From Candidatus Endomicrobiellum porotermitis (GTDB taxonomy: Bacteria > Elusimicrobiota > Endomicrobiia > Endomicrobiales > Endomicrobiaceae): DNA of 64,000 bases. Shown piece by piece: positions 53,053 to 62,776 of this stretch. Each line of letters opens with the position of its first letter. The stretch's first letter is position 1. The stretch lies in NCBI GenBank assembly GCA_031289055.1, contig JAITQE010000002.1, positions 1 through 64,000 of the forward strand. Direction: 5' to 3'. The notes beneath the pieces are model-generated. The model saw only the letters and a program-made list of their open reading frames with translations, was not told where the DNA came from and made no database searches. A program made the translations under genes and the position numbers.

Positions 53053-55047
53053 ATGTTTACAATAGCGTCAAGTTGCAGTTTATTCCAAAGAGATTTGTTG
53101 GCTTACGGATTATCTTGCGTAGCGTCAAATAAAAAAGAGTCTTGCGTTGTTGTTGATTTTTCTATGCCTGATCCGGATTCTTTTTGGTCTGTATACGGAA
53201 CTGGAATTAAGTATATTGAAGATATTTTACCGGTTTTGTCGGGAGTTAATCCTAAGATCTTAAAAGAATATTTATCGCCTATAGGATTGAGATCTGTTCT
53301 CGGTTTTAGAGACACAAAATTAAAAGACTCTGATATTGAAAGAATTTTATACTTAATAACGGCTCTTAAAGAAAGCTTTAAATATATTTTTGTTGTTTTG
53401 CCAGATGAAATAAGCGCAAATCTTTTAAGAATTGTTCAACAATCCAAGTGTGTTTTGTTTCCTTATACCGCCGACGCAATATCTGTAAAAAACGTAACTT
53501 TTATTTTAAAAGAGTATTCTTGCGAGGTTTACGAAACAAATTTTGCGGCTTTAAAGCTTGACGCTGGATATGGGTTTAATTCCTATAATATTTTACGCGA
53601 GTCAAAAATTTTAAAATACAGTATTGAGGCGGAATTTAACCACCGCATTCAAGAGCAAATTCTATCTCCGCAGTTCTCTTACAAAGACAAATCAAATCGT
53701 TACGTTTTAGCTTTAAACAAGACCTTGAGCATTTTTGATAATTTGCAACGAGTAAGGATTAATGGATTGTCTTCAAGTAAATATTATCAAAATGAAAATG
53801 CTTACGGCGAACTGCGAGACGATATTCATAAGTCGCTTGTTGAAGAGATGAAAGAATATGTTGATGAAAACGACAGCAACAAACTAAAACAATTGGCAAA
53901 AAGCAAGATAAGTGAAATTTTGTCTAAAAGAAATCTTGTTTTGCCAATAGATATTTCAGATAGACTTTATAAAGAGCTTTGCAATGACGTCGCGGGACTC
54001 GGGGTATTGGAAGATTTCATAGAAGATTCTTCCGTTACTGAGATAATGGTTAACGGACATAAAAATATATATATTGAAAGGAACGGAAAAATAATAATGA
54101 CTGGAATTTCGTTTCCCGACGAAGAGCGATTGAAAGCGGTTATAGACAGAATAGTTTCTAAAGTAGGCAGGCATATTGACGAATCTTCGCCTATAGTTGA
54201 CGCGAGACTTAAAGACGGTTCGCGCGTTAATGCCGTTATAAAACCCGTATCACTGGACGGTTCTGCGGTTACAATAAGGAAGTTTTTAAAAAATAAACTT
54301 TCAGTTGAATCTTTGGTTTCTGCGGGCAGTCTGAATGAATCTATGCTTGAATTTTTAAAAACTGTCGTTTTGTTGAAAAGAAATGTTATTATTTCAGGGG
54401 GCACTGGTACGGGTAAAACAACGCTTTTAAACGTCGTGTCGTCGTTTATTCCTAAAGAAGAGAGGCTTGTTACTATTGAAGATTCGGCGGAACTTCAGCT
54501 CCAACAGAAGCATGTCGTAAGACTTGAAAGCAGACCAAAATCAACGGAAGGAACAGGCGAGATTAACATAAGAAGGTTGGTAGTAAACGCTTTAAGAATG
54601 CGCCCTGACAGGATAATTGTTGGAGAATGTCGTTCCGGCGAAGCACTTGACATGATTCAAGCTATGTCAACAGGGCATGAAGGCAGTCTTACAACATTAC
54701 ACGCCAATTCTCCTTATGATGCTATTTCAAGACTTACGACTATGGCGTTGATGTCGGGTATGGCTTTGCCTGAGAAATCTATCGTTTCTCAAATAGCATC
54801 TGCAATAAATATTATAGTGCAGCTTGCTCGTTATACCGACGGCTCAAGAAAAATATCTTCAATATCGGCAATAAATAAAACTAACGATGAGCGATTGTAC
54901 GAGATTAAGCCTGTTTTTCAATTTGATTTAAAAAGTTTTAACGACGGCGTTCAAAAAGGAGAATTCAATTTTACTGGCTATATCCCGGATTTTATACGAA
55001 ACGCGTTTCAAAAAGGTATAAATGTAAATACTGGAATATTTAAATGA
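53053..55047 (+). CDS. cpaF: CpaF/TadA secretion ATPase with an N-terminal CpaE/TadZ-like region
   Basis: C-terminal ATPase 'ISGGTGTGKTTLLNVVSSFIP', 'LRMRPDRIIVGECRSGEALDMIQAMSTGHEGSLTTLHAN'; N-terminal ~200 aa resembles a MinD/CpaE fold without Walker A. Confidence 0.88.
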   Translation: MFTIASSCSLFQRDLLAYGLSCVASNKKESCVVVDFSMPDPDSFWSVYGTGIKYIEDILPVLSGVNPKILKEYLSPIGLRSVLGFRDTKLKDSDIERILYLITALKESFKYIFVVLPDEISANLLRIVQQSKCVLFPYTADAISVKNVTFILKEYSCEVYETNFAALKLDAGYGFNSYNILRESKILKYSIEAEFNHRIQEQILSPQFSYKDKSNRYVLALNKTLSIFDNLQRVRINGLSSSKYYQNENAYGELRDDIHKSLVEEMKEYVDENDSNKLKQLAKSKISEILSKRNLVLPIDISDRLYKELCNDVAGLGVLEDFIEDSSVTEIMVNGHKNIYIERNGKIIMTGISFPDEERLKAVIDRIVSKVGRHIDESSPIVDARLKDGSRVNAVIKPVSLDGSAVTIRKFLKNKLSVESLVSAGSLNESMLEFLKTVVLLKRNVIISGGTGTGKTTLLNVVSSFIPKEERLVTIEDSAELQLQQKHVVRLESRPKSTEGTGEINIRRLVVNALRMRPDRIIVGECRSGEALDMIQAMSTGHEGSLTTLHANSPYDAISRLTTMALMSGMALPEKSIVSQIASAINIIVQLARYTDGSRKISSISAINKTNDERLYEIKPVFQFDLKSFNDGVQKGEFNFTGYIPDFIRNAFQKGINVNTGIFK

Positions 55048-55850
55048 TGAAAATACTTTTTCTTTTTTCTTTCTCATTGTTCGTATTTTGCTTTATGTGT
55101 TTTCTTATAAACAAATTGAAATTTAAAATAAATAGGAAAAGGTCTTTTGATTTAAAGAAACTTTCGCAAAATAAGAAAAGACTTTTTGTTTCTTTTATTA
55201 TTTTTTTCATTTCTGCAATATTTTTCCATAATATTGTCTTTGCGTTGATTTTGAGCGTTTTATATTGTTATTTTGATTGGTACGCTCAAGATAAAAAAAT
55301 GCGAAAAAAAGCTGCTTTGATAGACAAACAGGTTATGGAAGCTTTAAACGTTATAAAAAATGCTGTTAGAGCGGGGCAATCTTTACAGAATTCCATTGTT
55401 ACGGCTAAGAACGAACTAAAATATCCTATAAAAAGCGAATTTGAAAAGATATCGGAAAAGTTGGCTTTTGTAGCGAGTTTTGACAAAGTTTTAGAAGAAG
55501 CTTCTAAAACCGCGATAAGTAAAGAATTTAAACTTATGATAGATGTTATCAGAATATCAAAAGACTCAGGGGCAAGTTTAAGCGATATTTTTGACACAAT
55601 ATCCGATTCTACGTTTCAAAGAATTAGCGTCCATTCAAAAATAATAGCTTTAACAGCTCAAGGAAGAATGTCCGGAAATTTAGTAAGCGTTATCCCTTTT
55701 GTAGTTATATTTATGATGTATATAATTGAACCTGAAATGATGGAATGTTTGTTTGTTACTTTGACTGGCAATATTTTACTTCTCATAGTTGTTGTTATGG
55801 TTATTACAGGTTCGTTTGTAATAAGGAAGATGACGGAGATTGATTTCTGA
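55044..55850 (+). CDS. tadB: TadB-like type II secretion F-domain protein
   Basis: TM-flanked T2SF domain 'LNVIKNAVRAGQSLQNSI...ISKDSGASLSDIFDTIS'. Confidence 0.85.
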   Translation: MMKILFLFSFSLFVFCFMCFLINKLKFKINRKRSFDLKKLSQNKKRLFVSFIIFFISAIFFHNIVFALILSVLYCYFDWYAQDKKMRKKAALIDKQVMEALNVIKNAVRAGQSLQNSIVTAKNELKYPIKSEFEKISEKLAFVASFDKVLEEASKTAISKEFKLMIDVIRISKDSGASLSDIFDTISDSTFQRISVHSKIIALTAQGRMSGNLVSVIPFVVIFMMYIIEPEMMECLFVTLTGNILLLIVVVMVITGSFVIRKMTEIDF

Positions 55851-56728
55851 TGATAACGTTATTATGTTTTTTTTGGTTTTTCTCCATATTTTTTGCGGTT
55901 TATTACATAGTTTCAAATGTAAAGAGAGCAGACCTTGCGAGTAAGGTTAAAAATGCCGTAGAAAAAAAGAAATCAAGAAGTTTTGCAATAGCTTACTTCT
56001 TTATTGCGCTTGAAAAATTAGCTTGTTTAGCAGAAAAAATTAAATATAAGAAGTTTGTTTCTTTTATTGAAAAAGACTATGCAATTTTAAAATTGCTCGG
56101 CAAAAAATATGAAAATATAACTCCATATAAATTTTTTGCAATACAAATATTTGCTATGTTTGCAGGAATGCTATTTACCGCGCTTTTTGTAAGTTTGCAT
56201 ATAATAGTTGTTCTTTCTGTTGGATTATTGTGCTTTTACTTGCCTGTTTTAAAGATTAAAGAAGAATTGAAAAAGAGAAAAGAATCTATACTTAAACAAT
56301 TGCCTGAAATGGCGGATTTGTTTTCGGTTATGCTTGCCGCAGGGCTTGATTTTTACGCCGCGGCTGGAAAAGTCGTTATGATAATGTCAGGCTCTTTGAT
56401 CGACGAGCTGAAAAATGCTTTGGCAAAAATCTCTTTAGGTTATGATAAAAAAGCCGCTTTTAAGGAAATGGCTGAAAACGCAGGCGTTGAGCAAGTATAT
56501 TCTTTTGTAAGCGCTATAAATATGGCTTTAGAATCAGGCACAGAAATGTCTGACGCTTTAAAAAGGATATCTTGCGCGTCGCGAAACGAAAGATTTGCTT
56601 ATGCGCAAAAGAAAGCTCACGAAGCTCCTGTAAAGATGCTTATTCCATTAGCGTTGTTAATCTTCCCAACAATTTTTATAGTTATATTTGGACCAATTGC
56701 TATAAGCTTTATTAAAAATGGATTCTAG
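55850..56728 (+). CDS. tadC: TadC-like type II secretion F-domain protein
   Basis: 'LPEMADLFSVMLAAGLDFYAAAGKV', 'ALESGTEMSDALKRIS', C-terminal 'PTIFIVIFGPIAISF'. Confidence 0.85.
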   Translation: MITLLCFFWFFSIFFAVYYIVSNVKRADLASKVKNAVEKKKSRSFAIAYFFIALEKLACLAEKIKYKKFVSFIEKDYAILKLLGKKYENITPYKFFAIQIFAMFAGMLFTALFVSLHIIVVLSVGLLCFYLPVLKIKEELKKRKESILKQLPEMADLFSVMLAAGLDFYAAAGKVVMIMSGSLIDELKNALAKISLGYDKKAAFKEMAENAGVEQVYSFVSAINMALESGTEMSDALKRISCASRNERFAYAQKKAHEAPVKMLIPLALLIFPTIFIVIFGPIAISFIKNGF

Positions 56729-56810
56729 CCTAGCTTCCTTTTTTTAAACGATTACAATTTTGATAGATGAGCTTTGGCAGAATGTCGGATATTGTTGAAA
56801 GTGCAAAAAA

Positions 56811-57827
56811 TTAATTCTCTGTTATTTTAATTACAGTTCCGACAATCTTACTGTCTTTGTTTATAGAAACTGCGGAAATTTTATAACTTCCCGATGATCC
56901 TGTGACTTTGGTTCCGGGCGTTTCGTTTGCTTTTATCACAATCTTAACTATATTTGGATCTTTTACAGCTTCAAGTATATGCCGTTTGTTTTTCGCAAGA
57001 TTGTTTTTAATTACTTTTCCTGTAGAATCGTGGGAATACACAACCTCAGTTGACGAGTTTAATATTATAAAAGCTAAACTATCATCAATTGACGTCGCGT
57101 GCGAATATTCAATAATTTTAATCAGGCTTTCGTTGTCTTCTTCAAGTTTTTCTATTTTCTTTGAGATTTTATCTCTTTCTGTCGTAAAAATATCCGTTAT
57201 TTCATTGTATTTTTCGTCTTTTGCATTTTCCGACTTGTTTTCCAGGCTATTTTTTATTCTGTTAAAAGGGGAAAGTATAAGAAGTTTTGAAAGAAAGCAA
57301 AGAATGATAATAATAAGCATCGTTACGGCTGAAGCTATAGAGTAATACTTTATTTGCCAATATTTGGCAATTTCTTCGCTTTTTTGAACAGAAACTATAC
57401 ACAGCAAAGTATAATTGTTTGATATTGGCTCTGACAAAAGGAAAAAATTGTCTTCAGGCATTTTCTGAATAATTTCTTTTTTCTGCGTTACGGCTTCGTT
57501 GTAAATTTGGGCATGTTTTTCAGTATTCCATTCATTTGTGTTATTGTGTATAATCACTCTGCTATTTTTATCTAGTATAAAACAAGATGTTACGTTGGAA
57601 GCATTCGCTAAGCGCTCAATATTTGAAAGAAGACTTATATCGTCGGAGTTTTGAATTGCCTTGTTTAAATGCGGAATTGTCGTCGTAAGCGCGGTTTGAG
57701 CTTTTTCCAATATAAGGTTTTGCAAATCTTTTGCTTTGTCTTTTGAAAGCAAATTTACTATCGGATAGAAAATTCCGCATATGAATAGAAGAGTAAAGAA
57801 AGCCAAGAATATTATATTCTTCTTCAT
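56811..57827 (-). CDS. Membrane sensor-like protein (TM-periplasmic domain-TM-coiled coil-PAS-like), no kinase domain
   Basis: Two TM segments flanking 'VTSCFILDKNSRVIIHNNTNEW'; C-terminal 'SLAFIILNSSTEVVYSHDSTGK'. Confidence 0.6.
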   Translation of the reverse strand: MKKNIIFLAFFTLLFICGIFYPIVNLLSKDKAKDLQNLILEKAQTALTTTIPHLNKAIQNSDDISLLSNIERLANASNVTSCFILDKNSRVIIHNNTNEWNTEKHAQIYNEAVTQKKEIIQKMPEDNFFLLSEPISNNYTLLCIVSVQKSEEIAKYWQIKYYSIASAVTMLIIIILCFLSKLLILSPFNRIKNSLENKSENAKDEKYNEITDIFTTERDKISKKIEKLEEDNESLIKIIEYSHATSIDDSLAFIILNSSTEVVYSHDSTGKVIKNNLAKNKRHILEAVKDPNIVKIVIKANETPGTKVTGSSGSYKISAVSINKDSKIVGTVIKITEN

Positions 57828-57958
57828 GAATAAAATTATACAATATTTTTTTTGTTAGAAAGATCTCGCCTTTTGAGTAAGCGCGGTCCGCGTTCAAAAA
57901 CTATTGCTTAACATTTTTGCGGCGTTGTCTAAACGCGCGATTTATGACGGAGCGACTG

Positions 57959-58276
57959 ATGGAAAGAGTAAAGTTGAATATAAGGGTAGTTAATGCAGAA
58001 AGTTTTTGTCAAAGATTTGTCGGATTTATGTTTAAGAAAGACGCTGAGTATGCATTGCTATTCAAAAATTGTAAATCAATACATACTTTTTTTATGCGTT
58101 TTGACTTAGATATTATTTATTTGGATAAATGCAACAAAGTTGTAAAGGTTATAAAACAATTAAAACCTTTCAAGATAGCCCTGCCTATAAAGAATGCAGT
58201 TTCAATTCTTGAAATACCTTCAAACATCACAGAGAACATAGATTCTGTAATTGTAAAGAAATTGATTGATTTTTAA
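57959..58276 (+). CDS. DUF192 family protein
   Basis: 'RFVGFMFKKDAEYALLFKNCKSIHTFFMRFDLDIIYLDKCNKVVKV'. Confidence 0.85.
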   Translation: MERVKLNIRVVNAESFCQRFVGFMFKKDAEYALLFKNCKSIHTFFMRFDLDIIYLDKCNKVVKVIKQLKPFKIALPIKNAVSILEIPSNITENIDSVIVKKLIDF

Positions 58277-58300
58277 ATAAAAAATTGAAAATCTTTCTTT

Positions 58301-58329
58301 TTGACTGTGTTATTAAAAAATGATATAAT
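58301..58329 (+). promoter_or_regulatory. Sigma70-type promoter for lysS
   Basis: TTGACT, 17 bp, TATAAT. Confidence 0.7.
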
Positions 58330-58389
58330 TTTTGAGGCAAAAAACCTTGAAATTTAAAACAAATATACAATCAGAGGAAAGTGCGGCAA

Positions 58390-59862
58390 ATGGAAAAAAA
58401 AGAACGATATCAGAATGCAACGCCTATTGAACAAATAATTCAACAGAGAAAACAAAAAGCAAAAGACTTTACAGCGGCTGGAATAAATCCTTATCCCGCA
58501 AAGTATTTTTTGGATAAAAATAACGCTGAGATACAAAAAGCGTTTGCATCTCTTGAAAAAGAACAAATCTCAGACGTAAAGGTTAAAGCCGCAGGAAGAG
58601 TAATGACTTACAGAAACATGGGTAAAGCGGCTTTTCTTGACATAAGAGACGGATATTCTAAAATTCAGATATACGTAAGAGCAGATAAAGTTGGGGCGGA
58701 AGAATATAAATTTTTCAAAAATATGGTTGACACATCTGATTTTATTGCCGTTGAAGGCATTCCTTTTAGAACAAAAACAAATGAACTCAGCATAATGGTA
58801 GAGACATGGATGATGCTCGCTAAGGCGTTTAGACCTCTTCCAGCGAAGTGGCACGGTCTTAAAGATACGGAGACAAGATACAGGCAAAGATATTTGGATT
58901 TAATAGCCAACGGCGAAGTTAAAGACGTTTTTGTGAAGAGAAGCGTGATTATTTCTGCTATAAGGCATAAACTTGAAGAATTAGGTTTTATAGAAGTGGA
59001 GACTCCAATTTTGCAGTCTTTGGCAGGCGGAGCTAACGCAAGACCTTTTATAACCCGACACAATGCTTTGAATATAGATTTGTTTTTGAGGATTGCGCCG
59101 GAACTCTTCTTGAAGCGTTTAGTTGTCGGCGGTATGGACAGAGTTTTTGAAATAGGCAGAAACTTTAGAAACGAAGGCGTTGATAAAGAGCACAATCCTG
59201 AATTTACGATGATGGAGCTTTATCAGGCGTATGCCGATTACAATGATATGATGGACTTGACCGAGACGTTAATTAAATCCGCCGCTAAAAAAGTAAACCC
59301 TGAACTAAAGCTAGAATTTAAAAGAGCAAAGATGTTTGATTTGATAAAAGAATATACCGGACTTGATTTGCTTCCATATGTTGAAAGCGGAAAAATGTTT
59401 AATCAGGTTAAACATTTGAATCTTGATTTGCCTAAGGACGCTACAGACAAAAAGATTTTAGATCAAGTTTTTGACGAAAGAGTTATACCTAATTTAAAGA
59501 ATCCTATTTTTGTTATGGACTATCCTGCTGCGTATTCGCCGCTTTCAAAGGTCAAATTTGATCAACCAGAAATAGCCGAACGTTTTGAGCTTTACATAAA
59601 TGGAATGGAGATAGGAAACGCATATTCTGAGCTTAACGATCCTGAATTGCAGAAAATTAGATTTGCCCAACAGATGGAAGCCAAGAAGAAAGGCGACGAT
59701 GAAGTTATGCCTTATGACGAAGATTTTATTTTTGCGCTTGAACAGGGGCTGCCTCCAACAGGCGGTTTAGGCATAGGCGTAGACAGGCTTGTTATGGTGT
59801 TGACAGGCGTGGAATCCATAAGGGAAGCGATAACTTTTCCGGCTATGAGACCCTCTGAGTAA
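58390..59862 (+). CDS. lysS: Lysyl-tRNA synthetase (class II)
   Basis: '[28 protein letters not shown]', '[24 protein letters not shown]', '[15 protein letters not shown]'. Confidence 0.98.
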   Translation: MEKKERYQNATPIEQIIQQRKQKAKDFTAAGINPYPAKYFLDKNNAEIQKAFASLEKEQISDVKVKAAGRVMTYRNMGKAAFLDIRDGYSKIQIYVRADKVGAEEYKFFKNMVDTSDFIAVEGIPFRTKTNELSIMVETWMMLAKAFRPLPAKWHGLKDTETRYRQRYLDLIANGEVKDVFVKRSVIISAIRHKLEELGFIEVETPILQSLAGGANARPFITRHNALNIDLFLRIAPELFLKRLVVGGMDRVFEIGRNFRNEGVDKEHNPEFTMMELYQAYADYNDMMDLTETLIKSAAKKVNPELKLEFKRAKMFDLIKEYTGLDLLPYVESGKMFNQVKHLNLDLPKDATDKKILDQVFDERVIPNLKNPIFVMDYPAAYSPLSKVKFDQPEIAERFELYINGMEIGNAYSELNDPELQKIRFAQQMEAKKKGDDEVMPYDEDFIFALEQGLPPTGGLGIGVDRLVMVLTGVESIREAITFPAMRPSE

Positions 59863-59867
59863 ATTGC

Positions 59868-61097
59868 GTGAATGCAATGTCTGTTGAGTTTTTTATAGCT
59901 GTAAGATACCTAATGGCGAGGAGAAAAGCTTTTTTCTCTTTGCTCACCACTCTTATTGTCGTAGGCGGCACAACTTTGGGCGTTGCCGCTCTTGTTATAA
60001 CCCTTGCGGTTATGAGCGGTTTTCAAAGCGATATAAGAAATAAAATCTTAGGAATACAGCCGCACATTCTTGTAACAAGAGCCGACGGAGAATTTTTTAG
60101 CGATTACGTTTCTGTGGAAGATAAAATAAAAAGTAATAAAAATGTCGCAAGCGTTTCTCCATTTATATACAAGCAAGGCGTTGTAAAAGGCGTTGACTCC
60201 GCCTCTACATCGGGCATAATAATAAAAGCCATAGATTATGCCAAAGAAAATAAAATTTTAAATATTTCAAAACAGATTGTTGTTTCAGACGTTAAGTTTA
60301 ACGGCGAAATTATTGGCGGGAGATCGATAATATTGGGTTGCGAGTTGGCTAAAAGCGTCTCTGCAGATGCCGGCGACGAAGTTGTTTTGATGTTTCCGAC
60401 TAGCTTTGGAAGTATTCCCAAAATGTATAAATTTAATGTTTCAGCAATAATACAGTCGGGAATGTATGATTTTGATTCCTCTTTGGGTTTTATAGATTTA
60501 AAAGAAGGGCAAAGTTTATTTTTAATGCCTGATTCTATTACGGGTCTTGATATACATACGACTAATTTTGAAAAAGCGTCCGCGACTGCCGCCGAGCTTC
60601 AAAAAGACTTATCTTACCCTTACAAAGCAAAAGCATGGCTTGATATGAATAGAAATCTTTTTTCGGCTTTGAAGCTTGAAAAAATAATGATGTTTCTTAT
60701 TTTAGGGCTTATAATAATTGTTGCCGCGTTTAACATTATTTCAAATCTTTTACTTTTAAGCGTTCAGAAGTCAAAGGAAATAGGAATAATGTCCGCCATG
60801 GGGTTTTCAAATTATTCTGTTTCAAAGATATTTTTTTACGAAGGGCTTATTGTTGGCTCGGTAGGAACAGTATTTGGGATAATTTTTGGACTTTCAGTAA
60901 GTTTGGGATTAAAATATCTTGATATATTTAAACTTCCTAAAGGCGTTTATTACGTTGATAAACTTCCTGTTTTTATAGCTCCTTTAGACATATTGTTTGT
61001 GGCTGTAAGCGCTTTTTTTATTTCTGCGTTGGCTGGATTGTACCCGGCGTATCAGGTTTCAAAATTGAATCCGCTTGAAGCCATAAGATACGGTTAA
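59868..61097 (+). CDS. Lipoprotein-releasing ABC transporter permease (LolC/LolE)
   Basis: 'MSVEFFIAVRYLMARRKAFFSLLT', 'KEIGIMSAMGFSNYSVSKIFFYEGLIVG'. Confidence 0.92.
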   Translation: MNAMSVEFFIAVRYLMARRKAFFSLLTTLIVVGGTTLGVAALVITLAVMSGFQSDIRNKILGIQPHILVTRADGEFFSDYVSVEDKIKSNKNVASVSPFIYKQGVVKGVDSASTSGIIIKAIDYAKENKILNISKQIVVSDVKFNGEIIGGRSIILGCELAKSVSADAGDEVVLMFPTSFGSIPKMYKFNVSAIIQSGMYDFDSSLGFIDLKEGQSLFLMPDSITGLDIHTTNFEKASATAAELQKDLSYPYKAKAWLDMNRNLFSALKLEKIMMFLILGLIIIVAAFNIISNLLLLSVQKSKEIGIMSAMGFSNYSVSKIFFYEGLIVGSVGTVFGIIFGLSVSLGLKYLDIFKLPKGVYYVDKLPVFIAPLDILFVAVSAFFISALAGLYPAYQVSKLNPLEAIRYG

Positions 61098-61119
61098 AGA
61101 CGTTTAATCGGAATGAACT

Positions 61120-61785
61120 ATGAACATAAAAGCCGAAGGCTTGAATAAGAATTACTATAAAAAAGACTCTTCCGGCGTGAATGTGTTAAAAAACATAAAT
61201 TTGGACATAACGGCTGGCCAAAAAGTAGCTTTAACTGGTCCCTCTGGCGCTGGTAAAAGCACGCTTATACATATTTTGGGATTGATGGACAGACCGTCGT
61301 CAGGTAAAGTGTACATAGACGGAATTGATTGTTTTGCCAAAAACGACAAATATTTGCGCAATACAAGAAAAGAGAGCGTAGGATTTGTTTTTCAATTCCA
61401 CTATCTTATGCCTGATTTTACAGTTTTTGAGAATATTCTTATTCCAGTTTGGAAAGATAAAGATTTAAAATTGGAACAAGCCCGAGAGCTTTTAAAAAAA
61501 GCCGGACTTTTTCACAGGAAAGATCATTATCCTTCAGAGCTTTCCGGCGGAGAACAGCAAAGAGCGGCTGTTGTAAGAGCTTTAATAAATAAACCCGGCG
61601 TAATTTTTGCGGACGAGCCTACCGGTAATTTGGACAGGCGCACAGGACTTGAAATAGAAAGCTTGTTGTTTGCCTTTGCGGCTGATATAGGCGCTACTCT
61701 GGTTCTTGTAACCCACGATGAAAGTCTTGCCGAAAAAACGGATAAAATAATTAGGATTGCTGATGGCCGCGTATTGCAAGCATAA
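61120..61785 (+). CDS. lolD: Lipoprotein-releasing ABC transporter ATP-binding protein LolD
   Basis: 'GPSGAGKSTLIHILG', 'ELSGGEQQRAAVVRALINKPGVIFADEPTGNLD'. Confidence 0.95.
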   Translation: MNIKAEGLNKNYYKKDSSGVNVLKNINLDITAGQKVALTGPSGAGKSTLIHILGLMDRPSSGKVYIDGIDCFAKNDKYLRNTRKESVGFVFQFHYLMPDFTVFENILIPVWKDKDLKLEQARELLKKAGLFHRKDHYPSELSGGEQQRAAVVRALINKPGVIFADEPTGNLDRRTGLEIESLLFAFAADIGATLVLVTHDESLAEKTDKIIRIADGRVLQA

Positions 61786-61816
61786 TTCGTATTTTGCATA
61801 TAAGGAGAACGGACAG

Positions 61817-62692
61817 ATGAAAATTTTTCTTGACGGAAAATTCGTTGAAAAAGAAGATGCGAAAGTTTCCGTCTTTGACCATGGCTTTCTTTACGGCGAT
61901 GGTATTTTTGAAGGCATAAGAGCTTATAACGGCAGAATTTTTAGATTGAAAGAGCATTTGGAAAGACTTTGGGCTTCGGCTAAAGCCGTCAATTTAGAAA
62001 TTCCGATGCATAAAAAAGAAATGGAAAAGGCTTTAATAAAAACCATTTTAACAAATAAACTTAACGACGCATATATAAGGCTTATCGTTACAAGGGGTTG
62101 TGGCGATTTAGGTCTTGATCCAAGGAATTGCACAAACCCGCCTTCTGTGATAATAATAGCGGATCAGATTAAAGTGTACCCCGAAGAATTCTATGAAAAA
62201 GGTATGGAAGTTGTAACGGTTTCTACCAGAAGAATAAGGCAAGATTCTTTAAGCCCAAATGTCAAATCGCTTAACTATTTGAATAATATTCTTGCGAAAA
62301 TGCAGGCTATAAACAGCGGCGTCGCCGAGGCTATTATGTTAAATGCCGAAGGATATGTCGCGGAATGTACTGGCGACAATATATTTATAGTAAAAAATGG
62401 CGTTTTGTATACTCCTGCCGGTTCTGAAGGCGCGTTGATAGGCATAACTAGACACGCAGTCATAGAGCTTGCAAAAAACAAATCAAAATTTCCTGTGAAA
62501 GAAGGACGCTTAAGCTTGTACGAGGTTTACACTGCCGATGAATGTTTTTTAACGGGAACTGCTGCCGAAATAATTCCGGTTGTTGCCGTTGATTCAAGAG
62601 TTGTCGCCGACGGAACGCCCGGCAAAATAACAGCTAAGCTTATAAAAGAGTTTAAAGCGTTAGTTCGTTCGTCAGGTACGCCAATTAAATAG
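61817..62692 (+). CDS. ilvE: Branched-chain amino acid aminotransferase
   Basis: 'VFDHGFLYGDGIFEGIRAYNGRIFRLKEHLERL', 'SLNYLNNILAKMQA', 'ECFLTGTAAEIIPV'. Confidence 0.93.
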   Translation: MKIFLDGKFVEKEDAKVSVFDHGFLYGDGIFEGIRAYNGRIFRLKEHLERLWASAKAVNLEIPMHKKEMEKALIKTILTNKLNDAYIRLIVTRGCGDLGLDPRNCTNPPSVIIIADQIKVYPEEFYEKGMEVVTVSTRRIRQDSLSPNVKSLNYLNNILAKMQAINSGVAEAIMLNAEGYVAECTGDNIFIVKNGVLYTPAGSEGALIGITRHAVIELAKNKSKFPVKEGRLSLYEVYTADECFLTGTAAEIIPVVAVDSRVVADGTPGKITAKLIKEFKALVRSSGTPIK

Positions 62693-62776
62693 TTTTATTT
62701 ATAGTCGGCAGAGATTTGTTTAATTAATATTAAATTATTTCTCTGTCGAAAAAACTTTATAAGTTCTAAGGCGTGT

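Noticed and set aside
62704-62755. Stem CGGCAGAGA/TCTCTGTCG after ilvE as a terminator
   Set aside because: Loop is long and the strand downstream has an A run rather than a T run for the + transcript.
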